Source of the DNA: Kineothrix sp. IPX-CK | GTDB lineage: Bacteria > Bacillota > Clostridia > Lachnospirales > Lachnospiraceae | DNA: 64,000 nt | Reading direction: 5' to 3' | Assembly: GCF_039134705.1 (NCBI RefSeq) | Contig: NZ_CP146256.1 | Location: 1,674,001 to 1,738,000 of the forward strand | Part shown: piece by piece, positions 52,601 to 61,674 of the stretch | Layout: each line of letters starts with the position of its first letter | Numbering within the stretch: the stretch's first letter is position 1 | The notes under the pieces: model-generated | What the model saw: only the letters and a program-made list of their open reading frames with translations | Database searches by the model: none | Told to the model about the DNA's origin: nothing | Position numbers and translations under genes: made by a program

Positions 52601-53416
52601 ATGGATAGTGTTAAGCAGAACATTCTGCTGGTTTATGAAAATATGACAGCAGTAGAAAGAAGTATAGCAGATTTTTTTATAAATAATAATGAAGTAATAA
52701 ACTTTTCTTCTAAAAATATATCAAAGCTGCTTTATATTTCGGAGGCTACTTTATCGAGATTCGCAAAGAAATGTAATTATAAGGGTTATAGGGAGTTTAT
52801 TTTTGCTTACGAAAAAGAACTCCAGGAAGATCTGTACGAAAGAAATATAAGTGTATTGACAAAAAAGGTGAAAAATACCTATACTAGACTTTTGGAAGAA
52901 GGCTTTCATATTCTGGATGAAGAAAAGGTGAAACGTGTTTCGGATATGATGAATGTACATCCCCGTGTAATTGTTTGCGGGATGGGAAGTTCCGGATATA
53001 CCGCACAGGAATTTCAACTGAGATTTATGAGACTCGGCATGAATATACAGGCGGTCACCGACTCGCAGATGATACAGATGTCAATGGCGGTGACGGATGA
53101 AAATTGTATGGTAATAGCCATTTCTTTAAGCGGAAAGACAAAGGCCATACTGGATGCGGTCAGAATGGCAAAGGCCAAAGGTTCATATGTAGTAATGATT
53201 ACCTCTGATCAGGAAATAGAGCTTCAAAATGATTGTGATGAAATAATATATGTTGCGACGGCGAAAAATCTGGATGGGGGTACGATGATATCGCCTCAAT
53301 TTCCTATTTTGGTCCTTGTAGATGTTTTTTATACCTACTATTTTGAGAATGATGCAAAGAATAAAATAATGAAATATCACGATACTCTTTCGGCGCTGAG
53401 AGGGTATGATACGTAA
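52601..53416 (+). CDS. RpiR/MurR family sugar-responsive regulator
   Basis: The regulator of about 271 residues has an N-terminal RpiR helix-turn-helix (TAVERSIADFFI...ISEATLSRFAKKC) and a C-terminal SIS sugar-phosphate-binding domain (VIVCGMGSSGYTAQEF, then AISLSGKTKAILDA). The start 52601 is chosen because GGGAG lies 7 nt upstream; ATG 52583 lacks a site. It overlaps the frame leading to the ROK gene. It probably senses an amino-sugar phosphate and controls the catabolic cluster that follows. Confidence 0.9.
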   Translation: MDSVKQNILLVYENMTAVERSIADFFINNNEVINFSSKNISKLLYISEATLSRFAKKCNYKGYREFIFAYEKELQEDLYERNISVLTKKVKNTYTRLLEEGFHILDEEKVKRVSDMMNVHPRVIVCGMGSSGYTAQEFQLRFMRLGMNIQAVTDSQMIQMSMAVTDENCMVIAISLSGKTKAILDAVRMAKAKGSYVVMITSDQEIELQNDCDEIIYVATAKNLDGGTMISPQFPILVLVDVFYTYYFENDAKNKIMKYHDTLSALRGYDT

Positions 53417-53432
53417 GAAATGGAGAAGTGAA

Positions 53433-54389
53433 ATGTGTGACGAAATTTATTTCGGAATTGATATAGGCGGTACAGCCGTAAAAATGGGAATCATGAACAG
53501 CAGAGGAGAACTGTTCGCATCGGATACGGCATCCGTTAACTTCGATCAGTATGAAACACCAATATTACAGACAGTAAAAAAGGTTTCGGCAGTTTTTATT
53601 GAGGAACATCCGGAATATAAAGACAAGCTGAAAGCGATCGGAATATCAGCTACCGGCCAGATCGATTCAAGAACCGGGGTCGTGAGCGGAACCGCAGGAC
53701 ATATTAAAAATTGGCAGGACAGTAGAATCAAAGAAGAAATGGAGGAGCTGTTCCGCTTGCCGGTCGCTGTGGCAAATGATGCGAATTGTGCTGCTCTGGG
53801 TGAATACTGGATCGGGGCAGCAAGAGGAGTCGAAGACGTTATTGTGATTACGGTTGGTACGGGGATTGGCGGAGGTATCATCACGGGAGGGAAATTGCTT
53901 TCCGGAGCACGTGGAATAGCAGGTGAAATGGGACACTTTTCTATCAAGTCCGATGGAGAGGAATGCACATGCGGGAACAGAGGGTGCTACGAGCGGTATG
54001 CTTCCACAACGGCCTTGGTCAGAATGATAAACGAAAGAATGAAAAAGGGAGAACTTAAGGCATTTGCGGATAACGTAAGCGGAAAGACCATATTTGAAGA
54101 ACTGGGAAAAGGCAATGCAAAGCTGCAGGCGGCTGTGGAGGAATGGATTGATTACGTGGCAGATGGCTTGGTAAGTCTTGTACATATTTTTAATCCGTCT
54201 ATGATTATAATAAGCGGTGGTGTTAGTATGCAGAAGGAACTTTTTATCGATCCTCTGTCTGTTAAGATAAAGGACAGGATCATGCCGGCATACAGGGAGA
54301 ATCTCGAAATCAGGCAAGCCGCGCTGAAAAATAACGCAGGTCTGGCTGGAGCTATATATAATTGTATTTGTACACTTATAGAAGAATAA
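53433..54389 (+). CDS. ROK family sugar kinase
   Basis: The kinase of about 318 residues has the ROK ATP-binding start YFGIDIGGTAVKMG, the catalytic region VANDANCAALGE, TVGTGIGGGII, GEMGHF and the zinc motif CTCGNRGCYE. ROK members phosphorylate glucose, GlcNAc, ManNAc or similar sugars. Next to nagB and GH20, GlcNAc or glucosamine is the likeliest substrate. ATG 53433 follows GGAGAAGTG at correct spacing. It lies 16 bp after the RpiR gene and ends at a bidirectional terminator. Confidence 0.9.
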   Translation: MCDEIYFGIDIGGTAVKMGIMNSRGELFASDTASVNFDQYETPILQTVKKVSAVFIEEHPEYKDKLKAIGISATGQIDSRTGVVSGTAGHIKNWQDSRIKEEMEELFRLPVAVANDANCAALGEYWIGAARGVEDVIVITVGTGIGGGIITGGKLLSGARGIAGEMGHFSIKSDGEECTCGNRGCYERYASTTALVRMINERMKKGELKAFADNVSGKTIFEELGKGNAKLQAAVEEWIDYVADGLVSLVHIFNPSMIIISGGVSMQKELFIDPLSVKIKDRIMPAYRENLEIRQAALKNNAGLAGAIYNCICTLIEE

Positions 54390-54391
54390 AT

Positions 54392-54430
54392 AAAAAAGCG
54401 GAGGCATCGAAGGAGATGCACCGCTTTTTT
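54392..54430. terminator. Bidirectional terminator between ROK kinase and nagB
   Basis: AAAAAAGCGG (54392-54401) pairs with CCGCTTTTTT (54421-54430), with inner pairing GCATC/GATGC. It serves both convergent genes. Confidence 0.9.
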
Positions 54431-54448
54431 GTATTGAGAATACGGATA

Positions 54449-55201
54449 TCAGAAGCAGTATTCATCGGGAATCCGTTTAAGAGCTTCTTCATCGGCGACG
54501 ATTGACACATTCGTATGCAGTTGAAGGATGGAAGCCGGCACCTCCGGAGTGATTGGCTCCATGAAGGACCGGTACAAAGCATCAGCTTTGTTCTGACCGG
54601 TGGCGATCAAGACAATCTTAGCCGCCTGAAAAATATTCCGGATGCCCATGGTGATAGCCCTGCGCGGAACGTCGTCTATTCTGGAGAACAATCGGGAATT
54701 AGCTTTTATTGTACTTTCTGTCAGCTGCACGATATGTGTATCCAGCAGAAAGCTTTTTCCGGGTTCATTGAAGCCAATGTGTCCATTGCTTCCTATGCCG
54801 AGAAGCTGAAGATCGATGCCTCCCAGGTCCTGAATCAGAGAATCATAAGCCTTGCATGCTTCTTCCAGATCGGAGACATGACCGTTAGGAACATGAGTAT
54901 TTTCCATGGCGATATTTACCTTTGAGAAGAAGTTTTTTTCCATAAAATAATGATAGCTTTCACTGTTGTCAGGTGAGAGACCTACATATTCATCCAGATT
55001 AACGGAAATAACCCTTGAGAAATCCACATCTTTCTTTGTGCACCATTCGGCCAGCTGATGATAGGCTCCCAGCGGGGAAGTTCCGGTGGCAAGTCCTAAA
55101 ATGCTGTCCGGCTTTGAAATGACCTGTGCCGATATGAGATTTGCAGCCTTTCTGCTGACTGATTCGTAGTCCTTTTCTTTATAAATTCTGATGTTTTTCA
55201 T
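54449..55201 (-). CDS. nagB: Glucosamine-6-phosphate deaminase
   Basis: The 250-residue enzyme converts glucosamine-6-P to fructose-6-P and ammonia. It shows LGLATGTSPLGAYHQL, the active-site VNLDEYVGL and GIGSNGHIGFNEPG. The ATG at 55201 (complement) is preferred because AGAAAGG stands 9 nt before it; the longer frame to 55336 adds an unrelated N-terminus. It is transcribed divergently from the GH20 gene. nagA (deacetylase) is not in the window. Confidence 0.95.
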   Translation of the reverse strand: MKNIRIYKEKDYESVSRKAANLISAQVISKPDSILGLATGTSPLGAYHQLAEWCTKKDVDFSRVISVNLDEYVGLSPDNSESYHYFMEKNFFSKVNIAMENTHVPNGHVSDLEEACKAYDSLIQDLGGIDLQLLGIGSNGHIGFNEPGKSFLLDTHIVQLTESTIKANSRLFSRIDDVPRRAITMGIRNIFQAAKIVLIATGQNKADALYRSFMEPITPEVPASILQLHTNVSIVADEEALKRIPDEYCF

Positions 55202-55235
55202 GTTAATTTTCCTTTCTGTATTTTTCACTGCTTTT

Positions 55236-55264
55236 ATTATAATAACTTTATTTTTGATAAACAA
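55236..55264 (-). promoter_or_regulatory. nagB promoter
   Basis: Read on the minus strand, TTGTTT (complement of 55259-55264) and TATAAT (complement of 55236-55241) are 17 bp apart, 35-63 bp upstream of nagB. Confidence 0.55.
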
Positions 55265-55350
55265 TGAACGGGCTGATTTGGGAAGAAGTTTCATAAAAAA
55301 GTACCAAATCGGGATTTTTGTGATTGTACTTTCCAAAAGAGCCGGATTTC

Positions 55351-55379
55351 TTGAAACTCACCGGAGGTATTGATATAAT
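55351..55379 (+). promoter_or_regulatory. Promoter of the GH20/ABC operon
   Basis: TTGAAA (55351-55356) and TATAAT (55374-55379) are 17 bp apart, with an unrelated GGAGG in the spacer. The divergent gap 55202-55420 would also hold RpiR sites, but no clear dyad stands out. Confidence 0.65.
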
Positions 55380-55420
55380 GCAGTCAATTGCAAAGAAAAT
55401 GTCGGAAGGAGAAAGCCCAA

Positions 55421-57271
55421 ATGAAGATAAGAACTTTTGATTTGTCGGAGAAGCTTAAACCGATCGTTGAAAAAGCCAATTTCTTTTTGCAAAACAGTCC
55501 TGATGCATGCGAATATACGTTGTCAGCTTGCGAGAGTGAAAATAAAGGTTACTTTTTACGCAAAGAAAAAGAGACTTTAACAGTGGAATATGCAAAGCTG
55601 CCGGATCTTGGAAGAGCGATCATGGCTGCGGCGCAGGCAGACGGCAGTCTGGAACTGGAAGAAAGAAAACAGTTTGGTGATTTCGGTTATATGCTGGATT
55701 GCTCCAGAAATGCCGTTCCCGCAATGAACACATTAAAAAAACTTGTGCCTTTTCTGGCATTGCTCGGATATAACTTTCTGGGGCTTTATATAGAAGATAC
55801 CATAAAGGTATCGGAAGAACCTTATCTGGGATATATGAGAGGGGCTTTCAAGCCGGAGGAAATAAAAGAAATTTCGGCCTATGCGGCAGAATATGGAATG
55901 GAAATCAGGCCGTATGTACAATCGCTCGCCCACTTTAATCAGATTAAAAGATATGAAGAATACCAAAAGATGATAGATACAGACGATATTCTATTGGCAG
56001 ACAGCGAGCGTACTTACGAGTTTCTGGATCATTACATAAAAACAATAGCGGACTGTTTTTCTTCCGGTAAAATCAATATCGGAATGGATGAGGCACACAT
56101 GGTAGGGCTTGGAAAATACCTGGATTCCCATGGATATAAAAACCGATTTGAAATCATGTATGATCATTTGAAAAAAGTTACTGCAATTTGTGAAAAGTAT
56201 GGCTTGCGGCCTCAGATCTGGAGTGATATGTTTTTCAGGCTGGTGTTTGGCGGGGAATATTATAAGGCAGATCAAAAGCTCGCTGAAAAAGTCATCATTC
56301 CGGAAGGATTGGAGATTGTTTATTGGGATTATTATTCCTGTGATGAAAATCGGTATGATGAAATGCTCAGACAGCATCTTCAGTTAACGGATAACATCGG
56401 ATTTGCTGCGGGAGCGTGGAAATGGACTGGTTTTGCGCCTCATAACAGGTACAGTATGGAAAGCGGCAAAGCAGCACTGAATGCCTGCAAGAAGAACCGT
56501 GTGGATTCGGTGGTGATTACCGGCTGGGGCGATAACGGGGCGGAAGCAAGCCAGTTTTCCAATCTGCCGGCGTTATTTGCCGACGCTAATCTGGCGTACG
56601 AATCGAAAATAACAAATACGGCATTTTGGATGCTGACAGGAATGAAATGGGAAGAATTTATGTTAATAGACTGTACAAATCCGCTTTCTGATACATCCGG
56701 AAAACATAATAATGCCAGCAAGTACTTTTTGTACAACGATCCTTTGATAGGTACGTTTGACTCCGTGGCAGAACAGTTGGAAAAGGACTATTTTGATAAA
56801 ATAGCAAAGAAGCTGGAGACTTGCATTGATTTACGGCAAGATAGTGATTTCATTTATCTTTTTGAAACACAGAAGGTATTATGCGACGTATTGCAGCAAA
56901 AAGTGGATTTAGGCATTCGGCTGAGGAGAGCATACTGCGAAAAGGATATAACGGCTTTAAAGGAAATAGCGGAAGCTGAAATTCCTCAGATTACCGAAAA
57001 GCTGGATATTTTTTATAACGCATTTAGGGAACAATGGTATCTTGAGAATAAGACTTTTGGATTTGAAATTCAGTCACAGCGAATCGGGGGATTAAAACAG
57101 CGTCTGAGGGAATCGTCTGAAAGAATTTCATTTTATGTAAACGGTGATTTAAAAATAGTGGAAGAATTGGAGGAAGAAAATCTTCCTTTCCATTATTTTG
57201 AAGATAATCAACTGGCAACTCTGAATTATAATCTATGGAGTGATATAGTCAGCCCGGCAGTTATTGGTTAA
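55421..57271 (+). CDS. GH20 beta-N-acetylhexosaminidase (GH20C-like)
   Basis: The enzyme of about 616 residues has no signal peptide and is probably cytoplasmic. The GH20 catalytic Asp-Glu pair is in GMDEAHMVGLGKY (D223, E224). The barrel is recognisable from GYMLDCSRNAVPAMNTLKKL onward and includes IRPYVQSLAHFNQI. The size and layout match streptococcal GH20C enzymes, which release terminal GlcNAc/GalNAc from short glycans by substrate-assisted catalysis. ATG 55421 follows AAGGAG. It leads a seven-gene run with a sugar ABC importer, so it would act on imported oligosaccharides. Confidence 0.88.
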   Translation: MKIRTFDLSEKLKPIVEKANFFLQNSPDACEYTLSACESENKGYFLRKEKETLTVEYAKLPDLGRAIMAAAQADGSLELEERKQFGDFGYMLDCSRNAVPAMNTLKKLVPFLALLGYNFLGLYIEDTIKVSEEPYLGYMRGAFKPEEIKEISAYAAEYGMEIRPYVQSLAHFNQIKRYEEYQKMIDTDDILLADSERTYEFLDHYIKTIADCFSSGKINIGMDEAHMVGLGKYLDSHGYKNRFEIMYDHLKKVTAICEKYGLRPQIWSDMFFRLVFGGEYYKADQKLAEKVIIPEGLEIVYWDYYSCDENRYDEMLRQHLQLTDNIGFAAGAWKWTGFAPHNRYSMESGKAALNACKKNRVDSVVITGWGDNGAEASQFSNLPALFADANLAYESKITNTAFWMLTGMKWEEFMLIDCTNPLSDTSGKHNNASKYFLYNDPLIGTFDSVAEQLEKDYFDKIAKKLETCIDLRQDSDFIYLFETQKVLCDVLQQKVDLGIRLRRAYCEKDITALKEIAEAEIPQITEKLDIFYNAFREQWYLENKTFGFEIQSQRIGGLKQRLRESSERISFYVNGDLKIVEELEEENLPFHYFEDNQLATLNYNLWSDIVSPAVIG

Positions 57272-57319
57272 CAATACGGACATTAGTCCGTTTGTAAAAA
57301 TAAAAAAGGAGGAACGAAT

Positions 57320-58654
57320 ATGAAAAGGAAACTAGTTAATGTATTACTCACTGCTGTGTTTGCAGCAAGCGTTATGCTTACCGGATGCGGCAATAGCAGC
57401 ACTGCAGCCGACACACAAGGGGAAGGGGATACGCAGGTTGCAGCAGATGAGCAGGGTGTAACGGACGAATCTGCAGGTACAGAGGTAGCGGCAGTCGATC
57501 CCGTGGAAATTGAATTCTGGACGATATCACTGCAACCGACTTTTACGGATTTCTTTAACGGACTGATAGCCCAGTATCAAGAAGAAAACCCAGGTGTAAC
57601 AGTAAAATGGGTAGATCTTCCCTATGAATCCATTCAAGAAAAGCTTGTTACTTCGGCAGCCGGCGGAAGCTCCCCGGATGTTGTAAACCTGAATACGCAG
57701 ATGGCGCTGACTTTAGCTGGAAAAGGTGCACTGGTAGATTTAAATGCAGAAGCGACAGAGGAACAAAGGAGCATTTATATCCCAAGCCTTTATGAGTCCA
57801 CACAGCTTGGGGAGTCGGCATATGCATTTCCCTGGTATGCATCACCTAATATAATGTTCTACAACACAGAATTGTTCGAACAGGCCGGAATTACAGAGAT
57901 ACCGACCACCTATGAAGAGGCAAATCAACTTGCAAAACAGATGAAGGATGCCACGGGTGCTTATTTATATAATCCTCCGGAATTATTCAACATGTTGTTT
58001 GAAGAAGGAATTCCGATATTGAATGAAGACAATACTGCCGCAGCATTTAATACCCAGCAGACTGCTGATTTGCTTGCAGCGTTCCAGGAATATACCAAAG
58101 AAGGTGTTCTTGCCAATAACAACTGGGGTAAATGGGATGAAGAGCTGAAGCTGTTTGAAACAGGGAAGCTTGCTATTATCAGCTCCTCAGGATCTTCTCT
58201 TTCCAGAATCAAGGACGAGGCACCCGATGTCTATGAGAAAATTGCAATCGCATCACCTCTTACTGGATCAGAAAAGCTTAGCAGAAACGCTTTAATGAAC
58301 ATAGTTGTGCCACAAGCGAGCAAGAATCATGAGGAAGCAATCAAATTTGCTGCATGGATTACCAACGATGCAAATCAGCTGGCATTTTGTAAAGAGGTTG
58401 CCATATTCCCTTCTACAACGGCCGCAGCAGCAGATTCCTATTTTACATCTGATACGGAGACTCTGGAAGGACAGGCAAGAGCGATGTCTGCACAGCTTAG
58501 CGATACGTCAAAGGATTATTCGCTGGGAGTTGAGGGCCAGGGAGATATTCAGGCAGATGTCAATAAAGCGTATGAAGCTGCAATCATTGGGGGAAATGAT
58601 ATACAGGGAGCTCTTGACAATGCAGAGCAGTTAGTAAACTCTGAATTGAAATAA
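57320..58654 (+). CDS. Sugar ABC transporter substrate-binding lipoprotein
   Basis: The 444-residue extracellular solute-binding family 1 protein has a lipoprotein signal ending LTGCGNSS (Cys near residue 24). An acidic linker and a binding domain starting IEFWTISLQPTFTDFFNGL follow. It captures an oligosaccharide for the two permeases downstream. AAGGAGG precedes the ATG. A stable hairpin separates it from the permease genes. No ATPase gene is in the cluster, so a shared MsmX/UgpC-type ATPase encoded elsewhere is expected. Confidence 0.92.
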   Translation: MKRKLVNVLLTAVFAASVMLTGCGNSSTAADTQGEGDTQVAADEQGVTDESAGTEVAAVDPVEIEFWTISLQPTFTDFFNGLIAQYQEENPGVTVKWVDLPYESIQEKLVTSAAGGSSPDVVNLNTQMALTLAGKGALVDLNAEATEEQRSIYIPSLYESTQLGESAYAFPWYASPNIMFYNTELFEQAGITEIPTTYEEANQLAKQMKDATGAYLYNPPELFNMLFEEGIPILNEDNTAAAFNTQQTADLLAAFQEYTKEGVLANNNWGKWDEELKLFETGKLAIISSSGSSLSRIKDEAPDVYEKIAIASPLTGSEKLSRNALMNIVVPQASKNHEEAIKFAAWITNDANQLAFCKEVAIFPSTTAAAADSYFTSDTETLEGQARAMSAQLSDTSKDYSLGVEGQGDIQADVNKAYEAAIIGGNDIQGALDNAEQLVNSELK

Positions 58655-58661
58655 AAGTTAA

Positions 58662-58692
58662 AGACTGCTTCGGTTATATGCCGGAGCAGTCT
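58662..58692 (+). terminator. Intercistronic stem-loop between binding protein and permeases
   Basis: AGACTGCTTCGG (58662-58673) pairs with CCGGAGCAGTCT (58681-58692), with one G-T pair, and no T-run. Such hairpins usually protect the 3' end of binding-protein mRNA or attenuate the permeases, giving more binding protein than membrane components. Confidence 0.75.
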
Positions 58693-58712
58693 CTGACCTA
58701 AGGAGGTTTAAA

Positions 58713-59585
58713 ATGAAAAAAAAGAACAGACAGACTATAAAGGCCTATTTATTTATGGCACCGGCGTTGTTCTTATTGATCTTTTTTGTATTTGTCCCTA
58801 TTATCGGAAGTCTTCCATTAATGTTTTTTGACTACTCGGTGTTAGGAAAAACAGAATTCACGGGATTGGACAATTTTATAAAGCTGTTTGGAGATCAGGA
58901 ATTCCGTAAAGCCTTATTTAATTCCATACTGTTTGTAGTGATTGTACCGGTGATTCAGATTCTATCTATCCTGCTGGCATTGCTGGTGAACAGGAAACTG
59001 TTCGGTATTGCATTATTCCGTACGCTGCTCTATATTCCCGTTGTTACTTCTATGGTAGCCGTTTCCATCATGTGGGGGTTTTTGTTCAACTCCAATGGAG
59101 CCATAAATACGCTTCTGATGAAAATGGGTGCCATTGCTAAGCCGTTAGGATTTTTGGCAAGTACAAAAACTGCTATGCTCTGCATTATGTTTATTACAAT
59201 CTGGCAGGGGCTTGGCTACTACATGATGCTTTATCTGGGAGGGCTGCAGTCTGTGCCGAAAGAATTGGAAGAGGCATCCTGGGTAGACGGGGCTAACAGC
59301 TTGCAGGCATTGATCAAGATTAAGATACCTATGCTGAAACCTTATATCTGGTTCTGTTCTTTGAATTCGGTTATTTCTGCGGTGGGCGTATTTGATGTGG
59401 TCTATGTGCTGACGCAAGGAGGGCCCAATGATGCGACCAATGTCATTAACTATTATTCTTATGTAAAGGCATTTAAGGATTTTGAATTCGGGTATGCGGC
59501 TGCAATCGGTGCAGTACAGGCAGTGATTACTACAATCTTAAGCATTGTTGTATTTATATATGGGAAAAAGGGAGAGGGGGTATGA
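58713..59585 (+). CDS. Sugar ABC transporter permease (MalF/UgpA type)
   Basis: The 290-residue protein has six helices and the inner-membrane permease signature EEASWVDGANSLQALIKIKIP (EAA loop), which contacts the ATPase. It begins with a basic KKKNRQTIKAY before the first helix. AAGGAGG precedes the ATG. It overlaps the second permease by 4 bp (ATGA). Confidence 0.92.
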   Translation: MKKKNRQTIKAYLFMAPALFLLIFFVFVPIIGSLPLMFFDYSVLGKTEFTGLDNFIKLFGDQEFRKALFNSILFVVIVPVIQILSILLALLVNRKLFGIALFRTLLYIPVVTSMVAVSIMWGFLFNSNGAINTLLMKMGAIAKPLGFLASTKTAMLCIMFITIWQGLGYYMMLYLGGLQSVPKELEEASWVDGANSLQALIKIKIPMLKPYIWFCSLNSVISAVGVFDVVYVLTQGGPNDATNVINYYSYVKAFKDFEFGYAAAIGAVQAVITTILSIVVFIYGKKGEGV

Positions 59586-60430
59586 CAGTGATGAGTAAAC
59601 TCGTTGTTACAAAAAAGAAAAACAAGATCACCAAAAAAGTATTTATTTACCTTGGCTTGATTTTGCTTGCTATTGTTTGTGCAGGCCCTTTTTTATGGAT
59701 GCTGTCCACCTCTTTTAAAACGGGACAAAACATATATGACCTAAGTTTTATTCCGGAGAATCCAACCATCGCAAATTATGCAGGGGTAGTGGAGTTCATG
59801 AATATTCCCAGATATATTCTGAATACACTGATCATTACTTGCTCGTCAATTGCATTGGATGTTGTTTTTTCGGCGCTATGTGCTTATGCACTGGCCTGTA
59901 TGGACTTTAAGGGCAAAAAGATTATTATGGGGGCTTTATTGATTTCCATGATCATACCGGCAGCTGCAGGAATGATTATCAATTATCTGATAATCGCTAA
60001 GGTACATCTTTTGAATACCTACGCCGGAGCGATTCTGCCGGGAGCCGTTAAGGTATTCAGCATTATTCTTTTGCGGCAGTCATATATGGCTATTCCAAAA
60101 GAATTGATAGAAGCGGCGCGCATTGACGGTGCCGGAGAAATACGTATCTGGTGGAAGATCATGATGCCTGGAATCCTGCCTTCGGTCTCTACCGTTGTGA
60201 TTTTTGATTTTATCAGTAAATGGAATGAGTTCCTCTGGCCGATCATCGTATTGCAGGATCCGCAAAAGTACCCTCTGGCAACTGCATTGCAATATCTGAA
60301 CGGTTCCTTTAATTATAAATTTGGATATATAGCTGCCGGAACGATTATTTCTATCGTACCAGTTATCATTGTATTTATAATATGCCAGAAAAACTATGTA
60401 GAAGCAGTAAGCGGTGCTGTAAAAGGGTGA
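59582..60430 (+). CDS. Sugar ABC transporter permease (MalG/UgpE type)
   Basis: The 282-residue permease has six helices and the EAA loop IEAARIDGAGEIRIWWKIMMP. The ATG at 59582 overlaps the upstream stop and has GGAG 7 nt before it. It completes the heterodimeric channel for the oligosaccharide importer. Confidence 0.92.
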   Translation: MTVMSKLVVTKKKNKITKKVFIYLGLILLAIVCAGPFLWMLSTSFKTGQNIYDLSFIPENPTIANYAGVVEFMNIPRYILNTLIITCSSIALDVVFSALCAYALACMDFKGKKIIMGALLISMIIPAAAGMIINYLIIAKVHLLNTYAGAILPGAVKVFSIILLRQSYMAIPKELIEAARIDGAGEIRIWWKIMMPGILPSVSTVVIFDFISKWNEFLWPIIVLQDPQKYPLATALQYLNGSFNYKFGYIAAGTIISIVPVIIVFIICQKNYVEAVSGAVKG

Positions 60431-60436
60431 TTGGAT

Positions 60437-61660
60437 ATGAAAGATAATTATTATGTCTGGATAGAAATCCAGGCAAACAAAAATATAATAAGTGACCGGA
60501 ACCAATTTAGAAGTACTATGGAAAACTGTGTGAATTCAGGAATCGGATCGGTGATCCTGAGTGTAAAAGATACCACAGGATTTGCCATATTTGAGAGTGT
60601 ATATGCCCCCCATTACAGCCTCTATGATTCCGTTTTCGGCAAGAGGGATTATTTGGAAGACTGTCTCAATATTATTCACAGTCTTGGAATGAAAGGTTAT
60701 GCGGCATTTGATGTATTTGCGGAAGGGAACCGGAAAAATCCGCATTCGCAGATGCCTGGATTAAGAAATGAGGGCTGGATGACGGAGGTATATGGATTGA
60801 GTGATGAGGACAGGCCTGTGATTCAGAAAGTCACAGATTCCTCTGCACTTCATACGATTGGCAGTATTGATGATTTTGGAGAGATATTTGTGAATCCGAC
60901 TAATCAGGAAACCTGTACCTATGAATGCGCTCTGATAAAGGAAGTCGCTGAAAAATATCCTATTGACGGAGTTGTTCTGGATCGTGTGAGATATGTGGGC
61001 TTAAGCTCCGACTTCAGCCTGTTTACCAAACAGAGATTTTTGGAGTACAGCAAGATTACGGATATACAATGGCCTGAGGATATTTACACTATGAAAAGGA
61101 CAAAAGAAGATATCCAGATTCAATATGGCAGATATTTCGGAAGCTTTTTAGAATTTCGGGCATTTACTATTAATTCATTTATGGAAAAAGTAAGTAGAAT
61201 GATAAAGGAATGCAGCAATAAAGTGGAATTGCTGGATTATACCGGCTCATGGTATCCGTTGTATTATCAGGTAGGCGCAAACTGGGCATCAAAAAAATAC
61301 ATTCCTATGGAATATCCGTTGGCAGATCCGGTAAAGTACAGCCGGACAGGATACATCGAACAGGCGGATAAATTGCTTTCGGGATTTTATTATGAAGATG
61401 TTACCAAAGAGCAGGCGGCTGAAAATGAAAAGCCGGCAGATTGGTACAGTGTAGAGGGTTCGGCGGAAATGGCCTATAAGGTGACGCTTGGTGAAAGACC
61501 CATAATAGGAAGTCTCTTCCTGCAGCAATATGCGGATAATCTGAAGCGAATGAAAGAAGCGGTTGATATGTGCTTTATAAAGTCTGACGGATGCATGCTT
61601 TTTGATTTATCCTATCTGGTAGAAAATGATTGGTGGGAGTATATACAAATAGAAAATTAG
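60437..61660 (+). CDS. Glycoside-hydrolase-like TIM-barrel protein, unknown specificity
   Basis: This protein of about 407 residues has no signal peptide. It resembles the GHL10/alpha-amylase-like superfamily: an N-terminal YYVWIEIQANKNI strand, barrel strands GYAAFDVFAEG and the Asp-containing IDGVVLDRVRYVG where the family has DGxxLDxxRY. No exact catalytic residues can be assigned. AAAGGG lies 9 nt before ATG 60437. Between the permeases and a GNAT gene it is probably a second glycan-processing enzyme of the operon. Confidence 0.65.
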   Translation: MKDNYYVWIEIQANKNIISDRNQFRSTMENCVNSGIGSVILSVKDTTGFAIFESVYAPHYSLYDSVFGKRDYLEDCLNIIHSLGMKGYAAFDVFAEGNRKNPHSQMPGLRNEGWMTEVYGLSDEDRPVIQKVTDSSALHTIGSIDDFGEIFVNPTNQETCTYECALIKEVAEKYPIDGVVLDRVRYVGLSSDFSLFTKQRFLEYSKITDIQWPEDIYTMKRTKEDIQIQYGRYFGSFLEFRAFTINSFMEKVSRMIKECSNKVELLDYTGSWYPLYYQVGANWASKKYIPMEYPLADPVKYSRTGYIEQADKLLSGFYYEDVTKEQAAENEKPADWYSVEGSAEMAYKVTLGERPIIGSLFLQQYADNLKRMKEAVDMCFIKSDGCMLFDLSYLVENDWWEYIQIEN

Positions 61661-61674
61661 ACAGGAGACAGAAA

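Noticed and set aside
60536..60745. Minus-strand 69-residue frame opposite the GH-like gene
   Set aside because: Shadow of a longer conserved frame, without start signals.
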